Made by a program: the position numbers and the translations under genes. From positions 343,501-407,500 of the forward strand of contig JALJCO010013696.1 in assembly GCA_023101725.1 (NCBI GenBank): a DNA stretch of 64,000 bases. Direction: 5' to 3'. Every line of letters starts with the position of its first letter. The first letter of the stretch is position 1. Under the pieces are notes generated by a model, which saw only the letters and a list, made by a program, of their open reading frames with translations, was not told the origin of the DNA and did not search any database. Below, piece after piece: positions 10,411 to 21,450 of this stretch. Source of the stretch: Atherinomorus stipes (Eukaryota > Chordata > Actinopteri > Atheriniformes > Atherinidae).

Positions 10411-12360
10411 TATGAAATGAATGAAAAATAGTTGATTTATCCCAAAAGGGAAAATTGACAATGTAAAAAAAAGCAATATAACACATGTAACTATATAACA
10501 TTGATATTAAATAATAATATAACAATCATAAGTCAGTCAGTCTTGTTCTTCAGGGTGATGCTGCTGGCAGGAATGAATTTCTGTATCTCTCCGTCCTACA
10601 GTGAACCTGACGCAGCCTCCCACTGAACACACTCTGTTGATTCTTCACCGTGTTGTGGAGAGGAGGAAGAATCCTCCATCATCTTCATCAGCTTGTGCAG
10701 CATTCTTTTCTTAACGATCATCTCCAGCAGCTCCAGAGTTATTCCGAGCACAGAACCAGCTTTCTTGATCAGCTTGTTTAGCTTCTTCAAGTCTCTGGTT
10801 CTGGTTCTGGTCCTGGTTCTGGTTCTGGTCTGTAGTCATCTGGTTCAGCTGGTTGTGGTTTTTTAGGGACAGGAACAAGACAGGATGTTTTCCACAGCAC
10901 AGGAACTCTGTTCTGTCTCAGGCTGGTGTTAAAAAGGTGCTGGAGAACCCGACATAGTTGTTCTGAGCAGGTCTGGAGAACTCTGGGACTGACACCATCT
11001 GGACCTGCAGCCTTGTTCCGGTTCAGTTTCTCTAGTTGTTTCTTGACCTGGTCACAGGAGACAGTCAGGCTGGAGGTGGAGACAGAGGAGGTCTCAGGAT
11101 GTCCTGATGTGGAGACAGAGGAGGTCTCAGGACGTCCTGATGTGGAGACAGAGGAGGTCTCAGGATGTCCTGATGTGGAGACAGAGGAGGTCTCAGGATG
11201 TCCTGATGTGGAGACAGAGGAGGTCTCAGGATGTCCTGGTGTGGAGACAGAGGAGGTCTCAGGATGTCCTGGTGTGGAGACAGAGGAGGTCTCAGGATGT
11301 CCTGATGTGGAGACAGAGGAGGTCTCAGGATGTCCTGATGTGGAGGGAGAGGTCTCAGGATGTCCTGATGTGGAGACAGAGGAGGTCTCAGGATGTCCTG
11401 ATGTGGAGACAGAGAAGGTCTCAGGATGTCCTGATGTGGGGGGAGAGGAGGCTGTGTTCAGGTCCATGACTGAGGTGCAGGGTGACAGAGTGGAGGTGGG
11501 ACAGGAAAGCTGTGGGCTCATGGAGGGTGTGTGGTGTGTTGGGTTGTCGGCAGGGGGGAACTGAACCTATTGAAGAACATGTTCAGTTCGTTAGCTCTGT
11601 CCAGACCTCCATCAGTCTGGTCCCCCTTTAACTTGAAGCCAGTGATCTTCTTCATTCCCGACCACACATCCCTCACGTTGTTCTGCTGGAGCTGCTCTCC
11701 AACTTCTTCCTGTCGTCCTCCTTCACTTCTTAGTCTGTGTTTTCAGTTGTTTTTGTGTGGTCTTCAGTAACTCCCTGTCTCCATCCCTGAAAGCTTTCTT
11801 TTTGATGTTCAGCAGCTTTTTCAGGTCACTGGTGATCCAGGGTTTGTTATTGGGGAAGCACCTCACTGTTCTTGTTGGAACGATGCTGTCCACACAGAAG
11901 TTTATGTAATCTGTCACACACTCAGTCATGGTGTTGATGTCATCTCCATGAGGTTCACAGAGGACATTCCAGTCTGTGGCCTCAAAGCACCCTCTCAGAG
12001 CATCTTCAGCCTCAGTAGACCAGGTTTTAATCGTCCACCTAATGACTGGTTGCTGCTGAACGGTGGGCTTGTAGATGGAGGTGAGAAGAACCAGATTATG
12101 ATCTGATCTTCCTAGAGGAGGCAGGGCAGAGGAGCTGTATGCATTCTTAGTATTTGCATAAAATAAGTCCAACATCTTATTTTCTCTGGTGGAGCAGCTG
12201 ACAAACTGCTGGAAAGTTGGTAACGTAGCAGAGAGGGAGACGTTGTTGAAGTCTCCAGAGATCGCCATGAATGAGTTTGGATGCTGTGTTTGTAGTTTAG
12301 CCACGACGGAGCTGATGACATCACAGGCTGTCTCTGGTGCGGTACCTGGTATTAAATTAT
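10411..12360 (-). mobile_element. L2-clade LINE remnant, copy 1 (internally deleted)
   Basis: Minus-strand remnant of a non-LTR retrotransposon inserted in the 32-bp satellite. From its 5' side: an apurinic-like endonuclease fragment (SGDFN near 12244-12260, SDHNLVLL near 12090-12107), a linker with NNKPWITSDLKK, a 33-bp in-frame minisatellite (11070-11445), the start of the reverse transcriptase (NRNKAAGPDGVSPRVLQ, near 10980-11040), then an abrupt jump near 10795-10840 to the LINE C-terminus (LNKLIKKAGSVLG). The RT palm present in copy 2 is missing. The 3' end carries TTCATTTCAT-type sequence. The satellite word GGGTGATGTTTAT occurs on both sides, consistent with a target-site duplication. 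L2 assignment is from remembered family motifs. Confidence 0.85.
11070..11445. repeat. 33-bp minisatellite inside LINE copy 1
   Basis: About eleven units containing GATGTGGAGACAGAGGAGGT, some shortened, reading on the minus strand as an 11-residue Ser-Thr-Ser-Gly-His-Pro-Glu-Thr-Ser-Ser-Val repeat in the LINE frame. It lies just N-terminal to the RT domain and is absent from copy 2, which breaks off before this point. Confidence 0.9.
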
Positions 12361-13553
12361 AACGGGTGATGTTTATTATGCTGATTAAAGTTAATGAGTG
12401 ACGTTCATTATGCTGGTTAAAGTTAACAGGTGATGTTTATTATGCTGATTAAAGTTAATGAGTGACGTTCATTATGCTGGTTAAAGTTAACGGGTGATGT
12501 TTATTATGCTGATTAAAGTTAATGAGTGACGTTCATTATGCTGGTTAAAGTTAACGGGTGATGTTTATTACGCTGGTTAAAGTTAATGAGTGACGTTTAT
12601 TATGCTGGTTAAAGTTCACGCGTGACGTTTATTATGCTGGTTAAAGTTCACGCGTGACGTTTATTATGCTGGTTAAAGTTAATGGGTGACGTTTTTTATG
12701 CTGGTTAATGTTAATGGGTGACGTTTATTATGCTGGTTTAAGTTAATGGGTGACGTTTTTTATGCTGGTTAATGGTAATGGGTGACGTTTATTATGCTGG
12801 TTAAAGTTCACGCGTGACGTTTATTATGCTGGTTAAAGTTAATGGGTGACGTTTTTTATGCTGGTTAATGTTAATGGGTGACGTTTATTATGCTGGTTTA
12901 AGTTAATGGGTGACGTTTTTTATGCTGGTTAATGGTAATGGGTGACGTTTATTATGCTGGTTAAAGTTAATGAGTGACGTTTTTATGCTGGTTAAAGTTA
13001 ATGGGTGATGTTTATTATGTTGGTTAAAGTTAATGGGTGACGTTTATTTTGCTGGTTAAAGTTAATGGGTGATGTTTTTATGCTGGTTAAAGTTAATGGG
13101 GGACGTTTGTAACGCTGGTTAAAGTTAACGGGTGATGTTTATTATGCTGGTTAAAGTTAATGGGTGACGTTTATTTTGCTGGTTAAAGTTAATGGGTGAC
13201 GTTTATTTTGCTGGTTAAAGTTAATGGGTGACGTTTTTATGCTGGTTAAAGTTAATGGGTGACGTTTATTTTGCTGGTTAAAGTTAATGGGTGACGTTTA
13301 TTATGCTGGTTAAAGTTAATGGGTGACGTTTATTTTGCTGGTTAAAGTTAATGGGTGACGTTTTTATGCTGGTTAAAGTTAATGGGTGACGTTTATTTTG
13401 CTGGTTAAAGTTAATGGGTGACGTTTTTATGCTGGTTAAAGTTAATGGGTGATGTTTATTATGCTGGTTAAAGTTAAATGGTGACGTTTATTATGCTGGT
13501 TAAAGTTAATGGGTGACGTTTTTATGCTGGTTAAAGTTAACGGGTGATGTTTA
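12361..13553. repeat. 32-bp satellite, block B
   Basis: Same unit as block A, but more homogeneous, with many units reading AAAGTTAATGGGTGACGTTT and repeated multi-unit blocks (compare 12600-12780 with 12780-12960). Greater uniformity suggests more recent amplification. It separates the two LINE remnants. Confidence 0.95.
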
Positions 13554-14043
13554 TGAAATGAATGAAAAATACTTGATTTATCCCAAAAGGGAAAATTGAC
13601 AATGTAAAAAAAAGCAATATAACATATGTAACAATATAACATTGATAATAATAATAATCATAAGTCAGTCAGTTTTGTTCTTCAGTGTGATGCTGCTGCA
13701 GGAATGAATTCCTGTATCTCTCCGTCCTACAGTGAACCTGACGCAGCCTCCCACTGAACACACTCTGTTGATTCTTCACCGTGTTGTGGAAAGGAGGAAG
13801 AATCCTCCATCATCTTCATCAGCTTGTGCAGCATCTTTTCTTAACGATCATCTCCAGAGTTCTCCCCAGCACAGAACCAGCTTTCTTGATCAGCTTGTTT
13901 AGCTTCTTCAAGTCTCTGGTTCTGGTTCTGATGCTGCTGCCCCAGCAGATGCTGCAAAGCTAATTGCACTTTCCACAACAGACTTGTAGAAGATCTGCAA
14001 CATCTTGGTGCAGACGTTGAATGATCTCAGCTTCCTTAAGAAG

Positions 14044-14250
14044 TAGAGTCTGCTCTGACCTTTCTTGTAGATGTAGTCAGTGTTGCATTTCCTGGTTCTG
14101 GTTCTGGTCCTGGTTCTGGTCTGTAGAGTCTGCTCTGAACTTTCTTGTAGATGTAGTCAGTGTTGCATTTCCTGGTTCTGGTTCTGGTCCTGGTTCTGGT
14201 CTGTAGAGTCTGCTCTGAACTTTCTTGTAGATGTAGTCAGTGTTGCATTT
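14044..14250. repeat. 80-bp tandem repeat inside LINE copy 2
   Basis: Just over two and a half units that include GTAGAGTCTGCTCTGAACTT and end in a CTGGTTCTGGTTCTGGTCC stretch. The unit combines genuine LINE sequence with the CTGGTT motif that also expands at 14975-15060 and marks the deletion junction of copy 1. Confidence 0.9.
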
Positions 14251-14967
14251 CCAATCGAGTCTGTTGTCCAGCTGAACTCCAGGTGTTTGTAGTTCTCCAC
14301 CACCTCCACCTCCTCTTCCAGGATGTAGACAGGACTATGCTGCTTATTCTTGCTCCTCCTGAAGTCAACAATCATCTCTTTAGTCTTGCTGGTATTTAAG
14401 ATGAGCTGATTGTTACCATTTCACAAACTGATTGACCAGTTCCCTGTACTCGGCTTCTTGTCCATCACTGATACACCCCACAACAGCAGAGTCATCAGAG
14501 TATTTCTGCAGATGACAGGATCAGAGTTGTACTGGAAGTCTGAGGTGTACAGTGTAAAGAGGAATGGTGAGAGTACAGTTCCTTGTGGTGCTCCAGTGCT
14601 GCTGATCACCATCTCAGACACACAACCTTTCAGTCTCACAAAGTGTGGTCTGTTTGTTAGGTAGTCGTAAATCCAGGTGGTTGTGGAGGATCCACCTGGA
14701 AGTTATGGAGCTTCTCACATAGCAAAGCAGGCTGAATAGTATTAAAGGCACTTGAAAAATCAAAGAACATGACCCTCAAAGTGCTGCCTGACTGGTCCAG
14801 ATGAGAGTGGGCTCTCTGAAGCAGGAAGATGATGGCATCTTCAACCCCAAGCCCATTACGATATGGGAACTGTAATGGGTCCTGAAAGGTGTTCACTTGC
14901 TTGTTGAGGTGAGCCAGTAAGAGTCTCTCCAGGACTTTCATGATGTGAGATGTCAGAGCAACTGGTC

Positions 14968-15062
14968 TGTAGTCATCTGGTTCTGGTCCTGGTTCTGGTT
15001 CTGGTCTGTAGTCATCTGGTTCTGGTCCTGGTTCTGGTTCTGGTCTGTAGTCATCTGGTTCA
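14968..15062. repeat. 39-bp tandem repeat in the RT palm of LINE copy 2
   Basis: Between two and three units containing CTGTAGTCATCTGGTTCTGG. On the minus strand it inserts Pro-Glu-Pro-Glu-Pro-Gly-Pro-Glu-Pro-Asp segments after the conserved DYRP of the reverse transcriptase without breaking the frame. Confidence 0.85.
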
Positions 15063-15268
15063 GCTGGTTGTGGTTTTTTGGAGACTGGAACAAGACAGGA
15101 TGTTTTCCACAGCACAGGAACTCTGTTCTGTCTCAGGCTGGTGTTAAAAAAGTGCTGGAGAACCGGACATAGTTGTTCTGAGCAGGTCTGGAGAACTCTG
15201 GGACTGACACCATCTGGACCTGCAGCCTTGTTCCGGTTCAGTTTCTCCAGTTGTTCCTTGGCCTGAAA

Positions 15269-15350
15269 CAAATTATGCTGATTAAATTATTGAGTGACGT
15301 TTTTTATGCTGGTTTAAGTTAACGGGTGACTTTTGTTATGCTAGTAAATG
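15269..15350. repeat. 32-bp satellite, block C (terminal remnant)
   Basis: Two to three diverged units (ATGCTGATTAAATTATTGAG, TTATGCTGGTTTAAGTTAAC) flank the 5' side of LINE copy 2, after which the satellite ends. Confidence 0.85.
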
Positions 15351-15354
15351 CTAA

Positions 15355-15840
15355 CTTAGAGTGAAAGACAAGGCAAGTTCATCTGTAGCACATTTCATGT
15401 ACAGGACAATTCAAAGTGCTCCACATAAAACATTATAAGCATTACAGCGGGCTGCAGAAGGGGAAAAAATAAAATAAACAAATTAAGAAGCATAATTCAA
15501 AATTAAAAACATTAAAAACATTTAAGATTAAAAAGAGAGAATATAGACGTGCGGATTTTAACTTTTGAATAAAATCTACGTAAATGCGGCTGAGAACAGG
15601 TGGGTCTCTAGGAGCCGTAGTGTTGCTAATAGCTAATCTGTTAAATGTTATTAAATGTATTATGATTTGCTCTGATCAGAGCATTGTTGTGACCAGATCA
15701 TGAAAAAAAATGGTTCAGTAACATAAAGAAGTCGTGCTGCAGCCTGAAGACGAGAGATGATGCTGAGAACCGTCTCTGCAGAAGTCTGAATCTATTTTTG
15801 TCCAGCTGTTGACATTTTGCAGTTGTCAATCTCTTACTAA
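15355..15840. repeat. Teleost interspersed repeat, class uncertain
   Basis: Contains GACAATTCAAAGTGCTCCAC and ACATTATAAGCATTACAG, a pattern I recall as very common in fish genomes, followed by A-rich sequence and a part resembling the body of that repeat. Whether it is a LINE tail or a DNA element cannot be decided here. Confidence 0.5.
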
Positions 15841-17236
15841 AGACAGAAAAGTCAGCTGCCAGTGATGTAAGTTGAAATTGACCAAAGTAATAATAAATTG
15901 AAAGAACTGCTGAAAATCAGGACACTGAGGTTGAATTGTGGTTCAGTGGAAAGATTAAAAAACATTTCTTATTTGAAGGACGATTGTGACTGTTAACATT
16001 GGAGCCCAACTGTATGATTATTTACTTATCAACGACATGCTTACTGAGCAGATTAAGGTGACATCCAGATCAGATATCCATGACTGCTGGCAGATACGAG
16101 GTCATTCGGACTCGCCACCGTGGTGACGGCAGCACCACAACATGGTGCAACATGCACCATGGCTGCTGGGTTGCCTTTACAACAGGGTTAGGAGCAGAGT
16201 TTCTACCATCTGGTGATGAAATAGGTCTCAGAAACATTGAAAACCAAATAAATTTTTTTTTTTGATGATTTATGCTGTTTTTGATCCGCTCCAATAAATA
16301 ATCCAATAAATTTCCTCCAATCTCTTGACTTTAAATAAAAGCAGACAGCAGTGCACTCCTGCCCAGTTTTCTTCCCACTGCTTCAACTTCAGAACATTAC
16401 GGTCTTCAGCATTTCGTGCTCCAGGGAACAGCTGACTGCTTTACAATGAGGATCAATATCAACTGGATTAAAATGAAGTTTTATCCACGAATAACCGCTG
16501 CAGGTTACAGGTGGTCATTTTAGGACCAAAAATGCTTCGTTTCTAAAAGTTTTGGAAGTGTGTTAAAGTCAGGTACTTAAATGAAATAACATGATTAAAC
16601 AAATAAAATTTTATCTGGAATTTTCTATTTTTTATTGAATCCATTTGACATTTTCCATCTGTGACATTCTAGATCAGGAGGAAATAGCGCCCTCGTCTGG
16701 CCAGTCTGTCTTAATGCAACTCGGCATCAACCTCAAGTTTTTGCTCAGTTTAACAAGAAATCTTCTAAATTTTGTGCTGAAACTTTTCTCATTTTATTCT
16801 TTATTTCTCATTTACCTTTTGGTTAATAAATGTCTGGATTCTTCTTCTTAAACCTGTGAGAAATGACTCCACTGGTGATGAACAGAAACGGCACCCCCAT
16901 GTGGCCAGTCTGTTTAAATCCTAACGCTTGTCCTGACTGAAGCCCAGAGAATAGATTTACATTATTAGACCCTTCCTTCCCACTGTAGCATGTATTGTCC
17001 ACCATGTTTGCCCAGCACCGGGAACAGTGTCACTCCGATCCCTTGGAAAGCCAAATCTCTCCAATGTAATCAACATGTTTGTGAATTTATACGTTATATC
17101 CCAGCGTAAACGCTGACTTTTGGAGAAACTGCACATTATATGTTACGTTCCAACAACTTTCCCACATTTGTGAAAATTCTTGGCAACGTGAGCAGGCTGT
17201 GGATGGTTCTGGTGCAGGTTCTTGCTACCAGTCGTC
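15841..17236 (+). other. Intron 1, low-repeat stretch
   Basis: No coding domain recognised. Two similar phrases ending in GGCCAGTCTGT occur at about 16688-16710 and 16892-16914, each preceded by a C-rich CTCF-like string, suggesting a short local duplication. Otherwise nothing stands out. Confidence 0.4.
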
Positions 17237-17882
17237 TTCAAGGATAACTTTCATTTTTTCCAACCTGGATCTTATTTCTAGGAGTTTATACGTGCATTTA
17301 CTCACCGGTAAAGTTTCTGCATCACTTTGAGTTCTTCAGAAGATATTACGCTGAGTCGCACTTCGGTGGACATCCTGTAAAATGGGGGAGACGGGGCAGC
17401 CTCTATCAGACATTATCTGCAGTAAAACTCCTTCATTTCATCAGTGCTTTCAGTAGAATGAAGGAATGAATGAGTACTATTGTCCTGTGAGTTCAGAGTT
17501 TCTCTAATCGTGTTTTTCTTGTCTGGGTATCAGCTGATCGTCTCAGCTGTACTATGGAAGCGCATCGTGAACGCGCGGCCCGAAAAGTGTGTAGAACCCT
17601 GATAACTAACGGAAAGATGAATCTGGATTTACGGGACAATAGTACTCGTTCGTTCATTCCATTTCAAATATTGGCGAAAATCGTGGAGTTTTGCTGCAGA
17701 TAATATCTTACATAGCGGCTGATCCGTCTCCGCCATTATCAGTGTATGTACGCCGAAGGGCGACTCAGCATAATATCTTCCAAAGGACTCAAAGTGTTGC
17801 AGAAACTTTACCGGTGAGTAAATGCACGAATAAACTCCTGGAAATAAGGTCCAGGCTGAAAACAAAGAAAGTTCTCCTTTAA
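17237..17882. mobile_element. Foldback MITE with long terminal inverted repeats (T2/Kolobok-like ends)
   Basis: About 250 bases at 17237-17500 pair with 17625-17882 as an imperfect inverted repeat: TTTACTCACCGGTAAAGTTTCTGCA on the left matches its reverse complement on the right, as do the segments containing GAGTACTATTGTCC. A roughly 120-bp unique centre separates the arms. The right end reads CTCCTTTAA, that is TTAAAGGAG on the other strand; the left end has decayed to TTCAAGGAT. TTAAAGG ends are the known mark of T2-type (Kolobok) elements. No transposase is present. Confidence 0.8.
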
Positions 17883-18963
17883 GTTTCTCAGTCTTTTCCT
17901 GTTTGTGGCTGGTTAGATGTGATCATAGTGATGACGTCATATTCATCCTATGCTCTCGGAAACAACACCAGGCGTTTCCCTCGTTCGTATGACTGTGATG
18001 TCACCACAATCAGACCAGTGGTAAACCCAATCATGGCCCTCTTCAGGCCAGTCTGTTCACGTTCTCCATGCAGTGACCTCTGCAGAAACTGGACTCTATC
18101 ATTTCTTCTCTTTGCTTTAATCCTCTCAGATGACTCGTCCTCTGATTCTAATAATAGAAAAAACAGGAATGAATGGGTTTGAAATGGGAGAACTGGGCTG
18201 GGAAAATAATGGAAAATCTGGATGGATGATGGCTCAAAGTTTCACAGAGTTGAGTGATTTTTAATGAATTCCTTTATAAAAGTCTGATAAAGCGTACCTG
18301 AGAGGTCACCTGAGACTTTCTGCAGCCGCCCAGACAATTGCCTGTGATTAGATAAGCGTGGCAGACTGGAGGAGTTATTTCCACGAGCCAGAGCAGGAGG
18401 GCCTTCAACAAGTCCTTCAATAGGCCCTCTCACCTCCTGTTTGCTCAACCTGACCAGACTCCAGGTTTAGAGGGACGTGAAGGACCTCATGTTCCTGTCA
18501 CCCCCCTCAAGCACCGCATATAACCTCACAGTCCCCCTCTTCACCCCCTCATCCCTCCATCCATCCTTAACATAGCCTCCGAGCGCCCCTTACTTCACCA
18601 CAGAGAGCAAACACCAGACTGGGCTGGGCAGCAGGGGTGCATTGTGGGAAGGCTGGAGCCACAGACTGGGGAGGGGGGTCCTGGGTGATGGGGAGTCCAT
18701 GGATGCTAGTAGAATGGGTCTTTGTGAAGGCTCCGTACTTTTTTGAATGGTTTCAGTGCAGCGCAGCAGCAGAGGAGGAACGAGAAACCAAACAGGGCGT
18801 TAGTTTCTGAATATGACAATTCAGAGCAGCCGCAGCAAAAGTTTCACTCATTCATTTATGTAATTACAAAGAGCGCGGCAATAATCCAAAATCATCCGAA
18901 CCCAACATTCAGAGAAAAGATCCATTTAATCTTGCTCACATCAATTATTTAGATTATTTCTCT
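17883..18963 (+). other. Intron 1, single-copy stretch with possible regulatory sequence
   Basis: No tandem repeat. The part at 18290-18480 is compositionally complex and holds an AGGTCACCTGA block, a CAATTG E-box-like core and GATTAGATAAG, which combines homeobox-type ATTA and GATA-type AGATAA cores. It is a candidate enhancer only by inference. Confidence 0.35.
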
Positions 18964-19795
18964 TAAACTACCGCTGCACTTGATTGTTAATGATTAAACT
19001 ACCGCTGGACTTGGTTGTTAATGATTAAACTACCGCTGCACTTGGTTGTTAATGATTAAACTACTGCTGGACTTGGTTGTTAATGGGACTTGGTCATTGA
19101 TGGTTAAACCACCACTGCACTTGGTTGTTAATGATTAAACTACCACTGCACTTGGTTGTTAATGATTAAACTACTGCTGGACTTGGTTGTTAATGATTAA
19201 ACTACCACTGGACTTGGTTGTTAATGATTAAACTACCGCTGGACTTGGTCATTGATGGTTAAACTACCACTGCACTTGGTTGTTAATGATTAAACTACCA
19301 CTGCACTTGGTTGTTAATGATTAAACTACCGCTGGACTTGGTTGTTAATGATTAAACTACCGCTGCACTTGGTTGTTAATGGTTAAACTACCGCTGGACT
19401 TGGTTGTTAATGGGACTTGGTCATTGATGGTTAAACTACCACTGCACTTGGTTGTTAATGGCTTAACTACTGCTGGACTTGGTTATCAGTGGTTACCGCT
19501 GGACTTTGTCATTACAGTAATGGTTTAACTACCGCTGGACTTGGTTGTTAATGGGACTTGGTCATTGATGGTTAAACCACCACTGCACTTGGTTGTTAAT
19601 GATTAAACTACCGCTGGACTTGGTTGTTAATGGGACTTGGTCATTGATGGTTAAACTTCCACTGCACTTGGTTGTTAATGATTAAACTACCGCTGGACTT
19701 GGTTGTTAATGGTTTAACTACTGCTGGACTTGGTTATCAGTGGTTACCGCTGGACTTTGTCATTACAGTAATGGTTTAACTACTGCTGCAACAAA
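18964..19795. repeat. 31-bp minisatellite
   Basis: About 26 units containing ATTAAACTACCGCTGGACTT, with a GGACTT/GCACTT alternation and shortened variants around TGGTCATTGATGG. Two blocks near 19480-19540 and 19720-19780 share the unusual TTATCAGTGGTTACCGCTGG, showing block duplication. Confidence 0.95.
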
Positions 19796-20299
19796 TACTC
19801 TCAATAACCTATGAGGATAAAACAACGTAATTGAGAAAACATGTTCAACTAGTCATGATATTGATTGGAGGTGATGTCGCCCAGCAAAATGATCAAAAAA
19901 TAAAGACAATGAGAGGAATAATTTGAGAAGCAGTAATAGGTACCAGGAATTTGGAGGAAATGGTCAGTGTTCGCCTCTGAAAGGAAAACTGTCTTCATGC
20001 TGGGGTCCATTTTTCTATCAAACAGCCAAGAATCATCTGCATAAAGATTTCTATCTACCTGCTAGTCTTTTTCTAAAGGACAGCAGAATATCATCTGCAT
20101 AAACTCTGAACTGGTTTTTAACCATGAATCCTAAGTATGAGCTTGAATGGAACTGGTTTTCAGTAGAATTTGTTTCTTTTTGTGTATTTATTAGAGCATA
20201 ATTACTATGTATATGTAGTCTCTGGAACCAGAGTTTGCCTGAAATCTGGGATGGTATAGATGCTTGAACATGACGTCTGCTCTGTGTCCTCCGCTGCAG
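19796..20299 (+). other. 3' end of intron 1 and splice acceptor
   Basis: Unique AT-rich sequence ending in TCTGTGTCCTCCGCTGCAG, a good pyrimidine tract and AG directly before exon 2. Confidence 0.7.
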
Positions 20300-20561
20300 C
20301 GCTGCAAAGACAAGCTGAACTCTCTGGCCATCTCAGTGATGAACCACTGGCCTGGAGTCCGGCTGCGGGTCACCGAGGGTTGGGACGAGGACGGCCACCA
20401 CTCAGAGGAGTCGCTGCATTATGAGGGCCGGGCGGTGGACATCACCACTTCGGACCGGGACCGGAACAAGTACGGCATGCTGGCGAGGCTGGCGGTGGAG
20501 GCTGGATTCGACTGGGTCTACTACGAGTCTAAGGCCCACATTCACTGCAGCGTCAAGTCAG
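20300..20561 (+). CDS. ihhb: Hedgehog gene, exon 2 (core of the signalling domain)
   Basis: Encodes residues 101-187 plus the first base of codon 188; 262 bases, which I recall as the usual vertebrate hedgehog exon-2 length. It runs from [20 protein letters not shown] through [27 protein letters not shown], and [19 protein letters not shown]. The zinc-site residues are all present and keep human SHH numbering: His140, Asp147 and His182. Remaining calcium ligands Glu126, Asp129 and Asp131 are also present. The exon starts in phase 0 after GCTGCAG and ends TCAG|GTGAGG in phase 1. No damage is seen despite intense repeat expansion on both sides, which argues for strong purifying selection on the ligand. 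Confidence 0.97.
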
Positions 20562-20885
20562 GTGAGGAACTTTGTTTTGCTGCTCTGTGTGTTAACAGGT
20601 TCATCGGAACCGGGTGGTGCAGACTCGCCCACTCTGGTTTCAAGGAGAACAGATAAAATTCCTCTCACACTCACTGAGGTGATGGCAATCTGAAAAAGAA
20701 CAAACGTGATCTTTGACCACTTTCATCCCCTTTTTCCACTTTCCAAAATGTTTTGCTTCTCCTGAAACTGGAAAGCACAAGTACAAAACACAGCGGTCCA
20801 AATCTGTACACCTCTGTAAAGTCTGGATACGGAATCCTGCCCCAGACATCCGGACATCCAAGACGTACAGACACAGGTCTGATGA
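20562..20885 (+). other. 5' part of intron 2
   Basis: Starts with the GTGAGG donor. Unique sequence without recognised features up to the MITE that begins at 20886. Confidence 0.6.
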
Positions 20886-21450
20886 TACGCTCTCAGAATC
20901 AGAGGTACAAGACAGGAACATTTCTGTACCTGCAGGTACATTTACTACAAATGTTCTCTCAAAAGTACAATATTGGTCTTTATGAGGCCAGAAGTACCTA
21001 TATACTATGAAAAAGGGTCCAAAGTAATAGAAAGTACACATTTGTACCATTCCAACCCTAAGGGTACCTGCAGCATTGAAAAATGTGTGTAGCTTGTACA
21101 ATAACTATAAATAGCAGTACTTCTTAACAGTAGTATAATTATAGTTATTATATTATGATTTTCATAATAATCATAGTAATAATTATATGTCTAATTATAT
21201 ATGTGTTTGGCCTGACGATAATTATTCATTTATTATTAGCATCTTTGATTGTTGTCATAATCTCTATTTTATTGACTTTTATTCATCATCTTTAATTGGT
21301 TTAATTGTACTTTATTAACTCATACAGCTTGATAAGGTACAAAAATGGACCATGAAGGTACAGAAATGTCTTTCAGAAAGGACCCCCCCCCCAGCAACAA
21401 GCTTTGGACCCTTTTAGGTACAAACTGGTACCTCTGTTTCTGAGTGTGTA
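20886..21450. mobile_element. MITE copy 1 (TA-flanked, CTCTCAGAAACAGAGGTAC ends)
   Basis: Non-coding element whose left end (TACGCTCTCAGAATCAGAGGT) is the near reverse complement of its right end (ACCTCTGTTTCTGAGTGTGTA). A second, very similar copy in the same orientation lies at 26018-26596. Both hold an AT-rich centre and a C-run before AGCAACAAGCTTTGGACCC. TA at both ends suggests Tc1/mariner-type mobilisation. No transposase. Confidence 0.85.

Larger units (their letters stand above)
13554..15268 (-). pseudogene. L2-clade LINE remnant, copy 2, with reverse-transcriptase core
   Basis: Minus-strand RT pseudogene. In protein order: NRNKAAGPDGVSPRVLQ (near 15240), WKTSCLVPV, DYRPVALTSHIMKVLERLLL (near 14960), MFFDFSSAFNTIQP (motif A, near 14740-14775), GAPQGTVLSPFLF (near 14560-14595), the catalytic-type YSDD box (14491-14502), then VDFRRSKN and the LNKLIKKAGSVLG C-terminus near 13890. 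Frameshifts and in-frame expansions (39-bp units near 14970-15060, 80-bp units near 14044-14215) show it is dead. No endonuclease remains. Its 3' junction has the same satellite phase as copy 1, so it probably arose by duplication of the same insertion. Confidence 0.85.

Noticed and set aside
15078..15266. Plus-strand open frames over LINE copy 2
   Set aside because: The conserved RT motifs are on the minus strand; the plus frames are shadows.
16675..16915. Extra CTCF-like motifs near 16686 and 16890
   Set aside because: The cores differ from the consensus at important positions and look like a duplicated short segment. Too weak to list as sites.
20723..21101. Minus-strand open frames over MITE copy 1
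   Set aside because: Similar frames appear over MITE copy 2 and have no domain; they are incidental to the element.
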